From contig JAJPHR010000096.1 of NCBI GenBank assembly GCA_021325145.1, positions 1 through 64,000 on the forward strand: DNA of 64,000 nucleotides. The letters are read 5' to 3'. Made by a program: the position numbers and the translations under genes. Source of the DNA: Verrucomicrobiota bacterium. GTDB taxonomy: Bacteria > Verrucomicrobiota > Verrucomicrobiia > Limisphaerales > Pedosphaeraceae. The notes under the pieces were generated by a model, which did no database searches, had not been told where the DNA came from, and was given only the letters and a program-made list of their open reading frames with translations. Shown in pieces: positions 17,050 to 25,874 of this stretch; position 1 is the first letter of the stretch; every line of letters starts with the position of its first letter.

Positions 17050-17511
17050 ATGTCAGACCAAGTCAGTTCAGAACCAAGTCCGCAACCCCCTCCAACCTCC
17101 GCTTCAACAACAGCTTCCACGCCAAAAGCAGAGGCAAGTCAAGGTATCAATTCTGTCATTGGCCTCCTCGGCCTCGCCATGATTGGCTGCTTTTTCCTGC
17201 CCTGGGTGAGCCTTCTCGGGGGCGCGCCATCAGGCTTCGAACTCCAGAAGCTCCCAAGCAATCAGGTGGGATACGTCTGGTTAATTCCCGGCGGAGCCCT
17301 CCTGGCATGTTTGGCCGTGGTGGCAAAGGTCGGCGTCCGCCCGGCGGCTTTAGTCGCCGGCGCAATCCCCTATCTCGCCCTCGCGTATTACTGTTCACAA
17401 TACGGTGCGGTCTTGCTCAATTCGCTTCAGATTGGTGCGTGGCTGACGCTGATTGTAGCCGTTGTGATGCTCATGCTTTCGCTGTTCTTGGCGAGCAAAC
17501 CCAAATCTTGA
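17050..17511 (+). CDS. four-helix membrane protein of the ATPase operon
   Basis: 153 residues. A Pro/Ser/Thr-rich cytoplasmic-like leader (about 1-32) is followed by four hydrophobic segments near 35-55, 73-93, 97-115 and 124-148. GAAAGG before the ATG serves as ribosome site. I recognise no family. It starts the operon that continues with another membrane protein 10 bases on and the VirD4-like ATPase, so it may be part of a membrane complex with that ATPase. Confidence 0.75.
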   Translation: MSDQVSSEPSPQPPPTSASTTASTPKAEASQGINSVIGLLGLAMIGCFFLPWVSLLGGAPSGFELQKLPSNQVGYVWLIPGGALLACLAVVAKVGVRPAALVAGAIPYLALAYYCSQYGAVLLNSLQIGAWLTLIVAVVMLMLSLFLASKPKS

Positions 17512-17521
17512 GGAACTTGCC

Positions 17522-18253
17522 ATGTTCCCTTTCAAGAAAACCAAGCCCGAGGTGTTGGAGCACCTTTACGCGCTCATTCCCGGCTTCAACACATCCACCA
17601 AGGAATTTTATGCCGCGATCGAAGCGGAGTTGAATGAGCGAAAAGTGCCAGGCCTGCGAAAGTCGCAGGTGGAATATGCAGAGGGCGGCATGCTCTCGGA
17701 CAAGCGGATGTATCTTAATTTTGCACGGGAGCGCTTCACCTTCGACATCTGTGCATCGCCATTTGGAACCGCGTATTTCTTTTCACTGCGATTTGGGGAG
17801 ATTCCGGCTGTCGTGCATTTGTGGCAAGTCGTGGTCCTCGCGGGCGCGTTGATGTTCGGAGGCTACGTGTCATTGTCATTGTGCATCAAAATCTTTGGAG
17901 TCATGGGGCCGTTCGTGTGGCCTGTGGCTTGCCTGACAGTCCTGTTCTTGACGGCCTACGTCATGCGCAACGCCGTGGCCATGGGACTCAAGGACTTGGA
18001 CGCTACGCTGCTCCAAATCCCTGTGCTCAACGCCGTGTATGAAGCGTGGTTTCGCGCCGACAGCTATTACCGCCAGGACACACGCCAGATGTATATGGAC
18101 ACGATCAAGGAAGTGGTTAAGCAGCAAATCGAGGAAGTGACTGGGGGAACCGGAATCATGTTTGTCAAATACAACGAGTGCAGTCCAATTCTTGAGGGGT
18201 TGTATAAGACCACCATTGTCCGGTTTGATGACAAGCAGGAGGCTGCCGCCTGA
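17522..18253 (+). CDS. two-helix membrane protein of the ATPase operon
   Basis: 243 residues. The soluble N-terminal part (1-~85, starting MFPFKKTKPEVLEHLYALIP) holds GMLSDKRMYLNFARERFTFD. Two strongly hydrophobic segments follow (about 98-120 and 127-150). A C-terminal soluble domain (about 160-243) contains YYRQDTRQMYMDTIKEVVKQ and a beta-rich end. GAGGAA precedes the start. No named family. The layout (two helices with a large cytoplasmic remainder) and the 6-base gap to the ATPase gene suggest it anchors or regulates that ATPase. Confidence 0.75.
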   Translation: MFPFKKTKPEVLEHLYALIPGFNTSTKEFYAAIEAELNERKVPGLRKSQVEYAEGGMLSDKRMYLNFARERFTFDICASPFGTAYFFSLRFGEIPAVVHLWQVVVLAGALMFGGYVSLSLCIKIFGVMGPFVWPVACLTVLFLTAYVMRNAVAMGLKDLDATLLQIPVLNAVYEAWFRADSYYRQDTRQMYMDTIKEVVKQQIEEVTGGTGIMFVKYNECSPILEGLYKTTIVRFDDKQEAAA

Positions 18254-18259
18254 TCCCCC

Positions 18260-21200
18260 ATGTCCAGGATCTCCGAACAATTGTCCGAACAGTTCCGCCA
18301 ATGGGAGGAGCGGGGCCGCGGCTGGCATGTTTTTGACGCGCCCGTTGCGCCAGAACCGGCTTTTCAACCATTTCGCGGGCACTTTTTGCCACCGACTCCC
18401 CCGGTTGACGATGGTCGCCGTGCCACGGCTCTGAGTTCCTTTGTCGGAAGACTGAGTCAGAAGCTGAGCGGTCAGCCACCTCTGCCTCCTGTCATTCCTG
18501 AACCCGAGGAAGAGCCTGAGCCAGAAATATTCCAGCGCGAGGTTTTGAATGAACTTCAAGCTTCCCTGCCTTCAAGCCTCAACGTCTCACGGGAGGAATT
18601 CCAGCAGTTCTTGCTCAATCTTTCGCTCTGCCAAGAGCCGATAGCGTTTGAGTTAGTCGGCACGCCGGGAAAGGTGGTTGCACAATTCAGCATGCACCCG
18701 TCTGACCTGCCGCTTGTCCGGCGCCAATTGCAGGCTCACTTTCCTGAAGCCGTGTTCCAAAAGCGCGAGGGCACATTGGAGGAAACTTGGGCCACGTGCC
18801 AAGGCGATGAAATTATGGTGGTTGAATTCGGTTTGGCGCGGGAATTCATGCTGCCGCTGGCCACTGGCAAACTTGACCCATTTGTCGGCATCATCGGTGC
18901 TTTAAGCGAATTGCAGGCCGGCGAGTTTGCGATGTATCAGGTTCTATTCACACCGGTGCGGCAGCCGTGGCCGGAAAGCATCACGCGATCAGTCACCTAT
19001 CCGAGCGGTTCACCGTTTTTCGTGAACCGCCCCGAGTTGGCTTCAGGCGCGAAGGAAAAAATCCAAAAGCCACTGTTTGCCGCCGTGGTTCGCATTGCTT
19101 TCCGCAGCGAGTCCTGTGAGCGCATGTCACAAATCGGGCGTGATCTCGCGGCCTCGTTACGAGTGTTTGCCAATCCCCAAGGCAATGAACTCATCCCACT
19201 TGAGAACTCCGACTACCCGTTCGAGGAACATATTATTGACTTGCTCTGCCGCCAATCGCGCCGCACAGGCATGCTGCTCAATAGCGACGAATTGATTGGC
19301 TTTGTCCATTTGCCTTCCAGCGCTGTGCGTTCGCGAGCGTTGCAGCGACAGACCGCCAAGACCAAAGCAGCACCAGCAAGCGTTCGCGGGAGCGCGGGCT
19401 TGCCTTTGGGTAACAACGTGCATGCTGAGGAGACTTGCCCGGTTCGACTCACGCCAGACCAACGCGTGCGTCACATGCACATTGTGGGTGCGAGCGGGAC
19501 GGGTAAAAGCACTCTCCTTTTCAACCTGATCGCGCACGATATTCGCAGCGGAGAAGGTTTGGCCGTGCTTGATCCGCATGGGGATTTGGTTGAGCGGATA
19601 TTGGGCATCATTCCACCCGAACGCATCGGCGACGTCGTTTTGGTTGATCCATCGGACGAGGAATTCTCCGTTGGGTTCAACATTCTTTCCGCTCACAGTG
19701 AGCTCGAAAAGAACCTGCTTGCCTCGGATTTGGTTTCCGTTTTTCAGCGGCTTTCCACTAGCTGGGGTGACCAGTTGGGAAGCGTCCTCCAGAATGGAAT
19801 TTTGGCCATGCTTGAGAGCGAACATGGAGGCACGCTTGCCGATCTTCGCCGGTTTCTTTTGGAACCGGCCTTTCGCGAAAAGTTCCTCAAGACTGTTCGT
19901 GATCCCGACATCCTGTATTATTGGCGCAAGGGTTTTGTGCAGCTGTCGGGCAACAAATCCGTCGGGCCGGTGCTCACGCGGTTGGATACGTTTCTCTCAC
20001 CCAAGCCCATCCGCTACATGGTGTCCCAGCAGGTAAACCGTCTGGACTTCGCGCACATTTTAGACACGGGCAAAATCTTTTTGGCCAAATTGCCCCAGGG
20101 CCAAATGGGAAAGGAGAACTCCTTTCTGCTTGGTTCGCTTTTGGTGGCCAAGTTCCAGCAGTTGGCCATGGGCCGGCAGGCCCAAAGAGTGACTTCCCGC
20201 CGTGACTTTTGGCTTTACGCGGATGAATTCCAAAACTTCATCACGCCCTCGATGACGGAAATTTTGACCGGCGCCCGCAAGTATCGATTGGGATTAATTC
20301 TGGCGCATCAGGAGTTGCGGCAGTTGGATCGAGACCGCGAGGTCGCCAGCGCCGTCCTCTCCAATCCATTCACCCGCGTCATTTTCCGTGTCGGGGATGC
20401 GGACGCACGCAACCTCGCGACCGGACTGTCCTTTTTTGAAGCGCGGGACTTGCAGAACTTGGAAACCGGACAGGCAATCTGCCGTGTCGAGAAAGCTGAT
20501 GGGGATTTCAATCTAACCATTCCCCTTTCCGAAGATCCTCCTTCCGAACAGGCTGAAGTAATGCGACAAGCTGTCGTTAACGCTTCGCGAGCGAAATATG
20601 CGACACCGAAGGCCGAGGTTGAAGCAGCTTCGCTGGAAAAGCTCAAATGGATAGAAGAGGCTCCGCTGACAGCCAAGGCCAAGTCCCGACCTACTCCCCC
20701 GCCGTTACCGAGTGAGTCGGAAAAGAAAACCGCCGAAGTTCGGGAACCGACAGCGCCAGTTCTGGAAACCATATTGCCAGCACCAAAGGCACAAGCAGCG
20801 GCTTCGATACAAGCCGCAGAGGAGGACAGCCAGCATGACGCCATCAAGAAGCAAATTCAACGCGAGGCGGAATCCTTGGATTACACCGTGAATTTTGAAG
20901 AACGGGTCTTGGACGGTCCCAAAAGGATTGACGTCGTTCTGCAGAGGGGGAATCAAAGGATTGCATGCGAGGTTTCGGTGACGAACACGGTTGAATATGA
21001 AGCCGCCAAAAACATCACCAAATGCCTCACCGCCGGATTTTTTCATGTTGCCGCCATTTGCCTCAACCGGAACAAACTCGCCAGAATCCAAGCAAGATTC
21101 GCCGAGCTTGTCACACCTGCTCAGGCTGCCAAGGTGGGCTTTTATACCCCTGCGGAATTCATTTCAAAGCTGTTTGACTGGGCGGCAGAAGACCCGGCAG

Positions 21201-21340
21201 GCGGAATCGCTGAGAAAGGCAAGCCGAGAAAGCGGCCCATTGCGCTCAATGCCAGCCAACTCTCAGACGAGGAGCGCCGGCTGCGTGAAAAGGAAATGCT
21301 GGAGGCACTTAAGCGCACGATGAAACGGCCGGGAGTTTAA
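18260..21340 (+). CDS. VirD4/TraD-like P-loop ATPase with C-terminal nuclease-like domain
   Basis: 1026 residues, no transmembrane segment of its own. N-terminal ~390 residues are of unclear fold. The motor domain has Walker A GASGTGKST starting at G410, then LAVLDPHGDLVERIL, GNKSVGPVLTRLDTFL and Walker B FWLYADEFQ (D655/E656) with LTGARKYRLGLILAHQELRQL, the TraM-recognition/TraG-D signature of conjugative coupling proteins. A Pro/Ala-rich linker (~760-860) leads to a C-terminal domain at ~865-960 (FEERVL ... RIDVVLQRGNQRIACEVSVT ... NITKCLTAGFF). This has the E ... D ... ExS layout of a restriction-endonuclease-like fold, with the usual catalytic Lys replaced. It should pump or transfer DNA; no relaxase or pilus genes are nearby. 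Its stop overlaps the convergent integrase stop. Confidence 0.88.
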   Translation: MSRISEQLSEQFRQWEERGRGWHVFDAPVAPEPAFQPFRGHFLPPTPPVDDGRRATALSSFVGRLSQKLSGQPPLPPVIPEPEEEPEPEIFQREVLNELQASLPSSLNVSREEFQQFLLNLSLCQEPIAFELVGTPGKVVAQFSMHPSDLPLVRRQLQAHFPEAVFQKREGTLEETWATCQGDEIMVVEFGLAREFMLPLATGKLDPFVGIIGALSELQAGEFAMYQVLFTPVRQPWPESITRSVTYPSGSPFFVNRPELASGAKEKIQKPLFAAVVRIAFRSESCERMSQIGRDLAASLRVFANPQGNELIPLENSDYPFEEHIIDLLCRQSRRTGMLLNSDELIGFVHLPSSAVRSRALQRQTAKTKAAPASVRGSAGLPLGNNVHAEETCPVRLTPDQRVRHMHIVGASGTGKSTLLFNLIAHDIRSGEGLAVLDPHGDLVERILGIIPPERIGDVVLVDPSDEEFSVGFNILSAHSELEKNLLASDLVSVFQRLSTSWGDQLGSVLQNGILAMLESEHGGTLADLRRFLLEPAFREKFLKTVRDPDILYYWRKGFVQLSGNKSVGPVLTRLDTFLSPKPIRYMVSQQVNRLDFAHILDTGKIFLAKLPQGQMGKENSFLLGSLLVAKFQQLAMGRQAQRVTSRRDFWLYADEFQNFITPSMTEILTGARKYRLGLILAHQELRQLDRDREVASAVLSNPFTRVIFRVGDADARNLATGLSFFEARDLQNLETGQAICRVEKADGDFNLTIPLSEDPPSEQAEVMRQAVVNASRAKYATPKAEVEAASLEKLKWIEEAPLTAKAKSRPTPPPLPSESEKKTAEVREPTAPVLETILPAPKAQAAASIQAAEEDSQHDAIKKQIQREAESLDYTVNFEERVLDGPKRIDVVLQRGNQRIACEVSVTNTVEYEAAKNITKCLTAGFFHVAAICLNRNKLARIQARFAELVTPAQAAKVGFYTPAEFISKLFDWAAEDPAGGIAEKGKPRKRPIALNASQLSDEERRLREKEMLEALKRTMKRPGV

Positions 21341-22506
21341 GCCGTCTTCGCGTTGCCACCCGCAGACTCATTCGGCTTCGAACTGAACAGCGGGATGGTG
21401 GTCATCGCATTCTTGAGGGTATTCACCTCCAGATGGGTATAGCGGGTATTCATCATTTTGGAAGAGTGCCCGGTCAACTTCATCCGGATTTCGTCCGCCA
21501 CTCCAGCATTGGCCAAAATCGAATTAAAGCTGTGGCGCAAGGAATGAAAGGTGCGGCGGCTGAATTTTCTCAGCCCCTTTCCTTCTACCGTTATGGGATC
21601 AACCTTGGCTTTCTTCAAGATTCGCTTGAAGCTTTCGCTGAGCCCATGCTTTCCACCTGTCCCTTTGCCGGCCAGTTTCGGGCAGAGAAAGCCCGATGTT
21701 CCGAACGTGGACATGTAGTTAAGGTGTTCGATCACGTGGAAATGCATGGGGACAATGACTTTTTTCCCAGTCTTTTGCTGGTGATAGATGATCACTCCCT
21801 GTTCGGGGTGGACGTTCTCCCATTTCATCTGCACACAGTCTCGCAACCGCGCTCCGATGAAATATCCAAGGAGAATAAGCGTCTGCCATTCGAGAGAAGG
21901 GGTATTGTTCAGCAATTTTTGGACTTCTTCTTGGGTAAAAACATCCCTTTCCGAGCAATCTTCCTTTGGCGGACGAATCGCGGCGACCGGATTTTTGAGG
22001 ATGATGCCATACGCCTCTGCGCGCCGGAATGCGGTATTGAGCGTTTTCAAATCAACGATTGCGGTCTTGGGTGCCGCTCCCGATTTGAGCCGCCAGGTTA
22101 GGAAATCCTCGACCTCTTTGGGACTGAGCGCCGTCACAGGCTTTTTTGCTTTGGCTCCCAGATTTATCAGGAACAATCTCTTCGTATTTCGATACCGTTC
22201 GAGCGTTGCGGCACTATTGCGCGCCTCAATGCCTTTGAGCCAATCGTCGAGATAATCCTCGACGGTAGGCACCGATAGGCTGTCGCCGGTGATCTTTTCT
22301 GAAACGTCGCTTAAAACCTTCCGCAATTGCGTCGTGGTCAGGGCACCGGCCTGTGCCTGCCGCTCGACGCGCTCCAATTCCAAGGCGATCTCCATTGCCT
22401 GATTCCGCTCGGTGGTCTTGGTTGACCGCTTTAACTGTCGGCCAACTCGGTCCGTGTAGCACGCAGTCCAGAACCGGGATTTCTTGCGCTTGACGATGCT
22501 CGCCAT
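21337..22506 (-). CDS. tyrosine recombinase (phage/ICE-type integrase)
   Basis: 389 residues from the ATG at 22506 (MASIVKRKKSRFWTACYTD); the upstream ATG at 22542 adds a hydrophobic, unlikely tail. An Arm-type N-terminus is followed by a SAM-like core-binding domain (~85-180, EDYLDDWLKGIEARNSAATL) and a catalytic domain: Arg in GARLRDCVQMKWENV, Lys in HQQKTGKKV, HSLRH box, the late His in LTGHSS and the nucleophile Tyr in NTRYTH. It integrates and excises DNA at a specific site. The gene sits ~100 bp from a tRNA-Gly 3' end, its expected target, and is tail-to-tail with the ATPase gene, whose end it overlaps by four bases. Confidence 0.93.
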   Translation of the reverse strand: MASIVKRKKSRFWTACYTDRVGRQLKRSTKTTERNQAMEIALELERVERQAQAGALTTTQLRKVLSDVSEKITGDSLSVPTVEDYLDDWLKGIEARNSAATLERYRNTKRLFLINLGAKAKKPVTALSPKEVEDFLTWRLKSGAAPKTAIVDLKTLNTAFRRAEAYGIILKNPVAAIRPPKEDCSERDVFTQEEVQKLLNNTPSLEWQTLILLGYFIGARLRDCVQMKWENVHPEQGVIIYHQQKTGKKVIVPMHFHVIEHLNYMSTFGTSGFLCPKLAGKGTGGKHGLSESFKRILKKAKVDPITVEGKGLRKFSRRTFHSLRHSFNSILANAGVADEIRMKLTGHSSKMMNTRYTHLEVNTLKNAMTTIPLFSSKPNESAGGNAKTA

Positions 22507-22607
22507 ATGAGGTGAGAATAAAAGTGAGAATGAAAAGTTCAAGAAAAAGCGTTTTGAAAAGTCGTATCCCGTTGGCTTTAAATGCCTTGAAAAAGGTGAA
22601 GCGAGAC

Positions 22608-22635
22608 GAGGGTTCGATTCCCTTCACCCGCTCCA
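22608..22635 (+). other. tRNA-Gly 3' end, probable integration att site
   Basis: The T arm (GAGGG, loop TTCGATT, CCCTT), acceptor strand CACCCGC, discriminator T and CCA of a tRNA are present. Acceptor and discriminator match bacterial tRNA-Gly, which starts GCGGGTG. No matching 5' acceptor, D arm or anticodon arm precedes it, so it is not a full gene. It lies ~100 bp from the integrase start. In tRNA-targeting elements one end keeps the whole tRNA and the other this 3' duplicate, so the intact gene should lie to the left; I do not find it in this window. Confidence 0.8.
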
Positions 22636-22753
22636 TTCATAATCAAGGACTTGCGAGCTGATGCAGTAAAGTTGAAAGCTTTATTTGCTTGGTTGCGCAG
22701 TGCGCACGCAGGGCTCGAATTTGCGATCCTGCCGTGTATGCTTCTTCAAAGCT

Positions 22754-23920
22754 ATGATAATGAATATCTTTTCAGATGAGGTGCGCCGAGATCCGTTTGC
22801 GGCTTACGAGCAGATGAGAAGCCGTTGTCCTGCGTTCTACGTGCCGCCGCCGTTTGATGGCTGGCTGATTTTCGATTACGAGGGAGTCAAGCGGGTGTTG
22901 AACGATCACGAGACGTTCAGTTCGGCGGTGCCTGCGCCGCGGCATTGGTTTATTTTTATGGACGCTCCGGCGCACACGAAGCTGCGCGCGCTTATTTCGC
23001 GCGCGTTCACGCCCCGGGTGGTGTCCAATCTGGAACCTCTCATTTTCGAGCTTTCGCGGCAACTTCTCGACCGTGCGGTTGAACGCGGCGAGATGGACGT
23101 GGCAGCCGACTTTTCAGTGCCGTTGCCCATGCAGGTGATTGCCACAATGATCGGCATTCCAACGAAGGATTGGGCGCAGTTCAGGAGTTGGAGCGATGGG
23201 ATCCTCAAGCTGAGCTATGCCCGTTCGGGCGGAGCGGAGGCCGAGGAGGCTGGTCGGGAGTTTCAACGGGTAACCGCGGAAATGAGCCCGTATCTTGCGG
23301 AAATGATCCGGGAACGCCGGGCGGCACCGCAGAACGATCTGCTCACGCGGTTGATCGAAGCGGAAGTGGATGGCGAAAAGCTCTCGCACGAGGAGATTCT
23401 TGGTTTTTTCCAGTTGCTGGTTGTTGGCGGCCAGGAGACGACCGCGAACCTGATTAACAATGCGATTGTTTGTTTTCTTGATCATCCGGACCAACTGGCG
23501 TTGCTGCGAAACGCGCCGGAACTGCTCACCACGGCCATTGAAGAAGTGCTCAGATACCGTTCGCCGGTGCAGTGGGTGATGAGGACGCCGCGTCAAAAAA
23601 TTGATATGCATGGGAAAACTATCGAGGCAGGAAAACTTGTGCTGGCGATGATCGGGTCGGCGAATCGGGATCCAGGTGCCTTTAAGGACCCCGATCGTTT
23701 CGATATCCGGCGCAATCCGAATCCACACGTTGCTTTCGGCCACGGAGTCCATTCGTGCCTTGGCGCAGCGCTGGCGCGGATGGAAGCGCGGATCGCCCTC
23801 GGAGGCTTTTTGGCACGCGTCAAGAATTTTGAAAAAGTCTCCAACGTGCCATGGGAACCGCGCAAGGCTTTGCACGTGCATGGTCCGGCTCAGTTGGCCA
23901 TCCGTTTGAAATCGCCCTAA
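22754..23920 (+). CDS. cytochrome P450
   Basis: 388 residues; the ATG at 22754 (MIMNIFSDEVRRDPFAAYEQ) fits the usual bacterial P450 start better than the long frame through the tRNA fragment. The I-helix has GGQETTAN, the K-helix EEVLRYRSPVQWVMR has the ExxR pair, and the haem loop is FGHGVHSCLG with Cys ligand C335. The family oxidises an organic substrate using electrons from a ferredoxin and reductase, none of which is nearby. It is a soluble class I type of the CYP107/PksS-like group; the substrate is unknown. It lies just outside the predicted island end, so is probably chromosomal. Confidence 0.92.
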   Translation: MIMNIFSDEVRRDPFAAYEQMRSRCPAFYVPPPFDGWLIFDYEGVKRVLNDHETFSSAVPAPRHWFIFMDAPAHTKLRALISRAFTPRVVSNLEPLIFELSRQLLDRAVERGEMDVAADFSVPLPMQVIATMIGIPTKDWAQFRSWSDGILKLSYARSGGAEAEEAGREFQRVTAEMSPYLAEMIRERRAAPQNDLLTRLIEAEVDGEKLSHEEILGFFQLLVVGGQETTANLINNAIVCFLDHPDQLALLRNAPELLTTAIEEVLRYRSPVQWVMRTPRQKIDMHGKTIEAGKLVLAMIGSANRDPGAFKDPDRFDIRRNPNPHVAFGHGVHSCLGAALARMEARIALGGFLARVKNFEKVSNVPWEPRKALHVHGPAQLAIRLKSP

Positions 23921-24002
23921 TACTGCGGGTGCCGCCGAAAACGGGTGTGGGAGCGCAGCCGTTCCGACAGCTCGGAGGGAGAAGGTTTTTGGTCCCATGC
24001 TG

Positions 24003-25874
24003 TTACCGGGGGCCGATGGCGATGAAGTGGAAGGCGAAGTCGGCGGCGACGCCGTTGGTGGGGTTGATGGTTCGGAAGCCGGCGTAGTCGCCGGTCACGC
24101 CGTCGGTCATGATCATGCGAGTTGCGCCGCCGCCGGAATCAGCCGTAGCCGTCACTGCCGGCGCGCCGGAAAAGGAGGTGGTGAAGTTCACGGTAAATTG
24201 CCCCGTCGCGGGATGGGTCACAGTGAAGCCGGAACCGACGATGGGAACGCCCACGGCGTTGATGACGCCCCGAATGATGCGTAGTCTTTCCTCGCCAGCG
24301 GGCGCGTTGAATTGGCCGCTGGGGCCAAGGTGGATGTCGCCGCGCACGTCCAAAGCCGCACCGGGCGAGGGCGTTCCGATGCCAACGCCGCCGCCGGCAC
24401 GGATAAGGAATTGATTTGAGCCGGTTGAGGAAAAATTTCCCGAGGTGGTGTCCGCCCAGACGAAGGTCCCGTTATGCAGGGCTTGGGCCTGATGCCCGGC
24501 GGCAAAGCTGTTACTCCCGGAAGCGGTATTTAGGAGGCCTCCTGCGACCGTTGCCTGGACACCGGTCGCACTGTTTTGAGATCCGCCGATGACGGCCGAA
24601 TAGTCACCAGCGGCGGAGTTGATGTAACCGCCCGCCACCGTTGCCGAACCGCCGGTGACCCGGTTAAAGTTGCCCCCGCCGATGACGCCTGCGCCGCCAA
24701 AGACATAATTTTGATAACCGCCCGATACGGTCGCATAATCATTGGAAGCAATGTTGTTATAACCGCCGCCGACGGTTGAATAACCATAGAACGAACCGAA
24801 GGTCTTGTTCAGGAAACCGCCAGCAATGGTCTCGCCGCTGCCGGTTCCGTTGATCGAATTCGCGTCGCCCCCTCCAATGGTTGAGAAGGCAGTATTGATG
24901 GTATTGTTCAGACCGCCGCCGATGGTGCCGTAGCTGGAAACGCCGGGACTAAGCAAATTCATGGAACCGCCGCCGATGGTCGAAACGTCACCGGCAGCGC
25001 TGTTGGTGGAACCTCCCGAAACGGTCGCATAAGGGCCGCCGGCCGCGTTGATGTAACCGCCCGCCACCGTTCCCGAACTGCCGGTGACCCGGTTAAAGCT
25101 GCCCCCACTGATGACGCCCGAGCCGCCAAAGACAAAATTTTGATAACCGCCCGATACGGTTGAAAAATCATTGGAAGCGATGTTGTTATAACCGCCGCCG
25201 ATGGTGGAATAGCCATAAAAGGAACCGACAGCCTTGTTCAGAAATCCGCCGCCAATGGTCCCGCCAGCCCCTGGTCCGCTGATTGTGTTCAGATAGCCGC
25301 CACTGACGACGCCAAAGTCCACGCTCACGCTGTTGGAATAAGTGGCGCCGAAATAATTGGTCGTGCCGCCCCCGGCAATGGTCGCGCCCACGACGCCGTT
25401 GCTGATGTAATTAACCGGCGAGCCGGCGATTATGTTGGGGGCGCCGCTTGAATTTTGCTGGATGGAAAGGCCGGGGATTCCGGTGGCGCTTTGGGCGAGA
25501 ATGGCATAGGGGGACGGCGTGAGGGGCTGGCGGGGGTTCAAAGGGGTGAAACCAGCCGCCCCGTTTGTGCGGACGCTGATCTGCAGCCAGCGCGGGCTGC
25601 CATCAAATTGGTTGCCGAAGTCGAGCGCGACCGTAAACAGCCCGCCGGCAACGGCAACGGCGGCGTTGGTGACAGGTCCCGCAAACAGGATGCCAGGACT
25701 GTTGGTCGAGTCATAAAGGGCAAAGGTCAGGTCATAGGTGCCATTGGCGGCGCTGCCCCCGCTGGCAAGGCGACCCTGATAGGTGAAAGCGGTGCCTTGG
25801 GCATGGGCGATTGAGGGCAGGAAATTGAAAACGGATTGAATGGCCAGCACCAAGACAGCGAATGATTTTTTCAT
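24003..25874 (-). CDS. secreted YadA-head-like repeat protein
   Basis: 623 residues with a clear signal peptide (MKKSFAVLVLAIQSVFNFLP ... AHAQ). Residues ~27-130 are a conserved N-terminal beta domain (FTYQGRLASGGSAANGTYDL) often found on tail-fibre-like and envelope proteins. Residues ~150-480 are about twenty 14-15-residue repeats of the form 'SGGY-N-A-G--ATVGGG', as in YadA/Hia head domains that fold as a trimeric left-handed beta-roll. The C-terminal part ends with a small beta domain (GFTVTHPATGQFTVNF) instead of a YadA membrane anchor, so it is probably released or held by other means. Two repeat blocks are near-copies (about 24605-24830 and 25030-25260). Role: surface or fibre structure, inferred. 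Confidence 0.8.
   Translation of the reverse strand: MKKSFAVLVLAIQSVFNFLPSIAHAQGTAFTYQGRLASGGSAANGTYDLTFALYDSTNSPGILFAGPVTNAAVAVAGGLFTVALDFGNQFDGSPRWLQISVRTNGAAGFTPLNPRQPLTPSPYAILAQSATGIPGLSIQQNSSGAPNIIAGSPVNYISNGVVGATIAGGGTTNYFGATYSNSVSVDFGVVSGGYLNTISGPGAGGTIGGGFLNKAVGSFYGYSTIGGGYNNIASNDFSTVSGGYQNFVFGGSGVISGGSFNRVTGSSGTVAGGYINAAGGPYATVSGGSTNSAAGDVSTIGGGSMNLLSPGVSSYGTIGGGLNNTINTAFSTIGGGDANSINGTGSGETIAGGFLNKTFGSFYGYSTVGGGYNNIASNDYATVSGGYQNYVFGGAGVIGGGNFNRVTGGSATVAGGYINSAAGDYSAVIGGSQNSATGVQATVAGGLLNTASGSNSFAAGHQAQALHNGTFVWADTTSGNFSSTGSNQFLIRAGGGVGIGTPSPGAALDVRGDIHLGPSGQFNAPAGEERLRIIRGVINAVGVPIVGSGFTVTHPATGQFTVNFTTSFSGAPAVTATADSGGGATRMIMTDGVTGDYAGFRTINPTNGVAADFAFHFIAIGPR

Noticed and set aside
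22590-22635. Intact tRNA gene
   Set aside because: Only the T arm, acceptor 3' strand and CCA are present; there is no GCGGGTG 5' strand, D arm or anticodon arm upstream.
22226-22636. Minus-strand frame starting MERVKGIEPSS
   Set aside because: This N-terminus is the antisense translation of a tRNA 3' end and recurs as a spurious call next to tRNA att sites. It overlaps the integrase gene.
22754-23920. P450 as cargo of the mobile element
   Set aside because: It lies beyond the tRNA-Gly fragment that marks the right end, and its base use matches the chromosomal genes.
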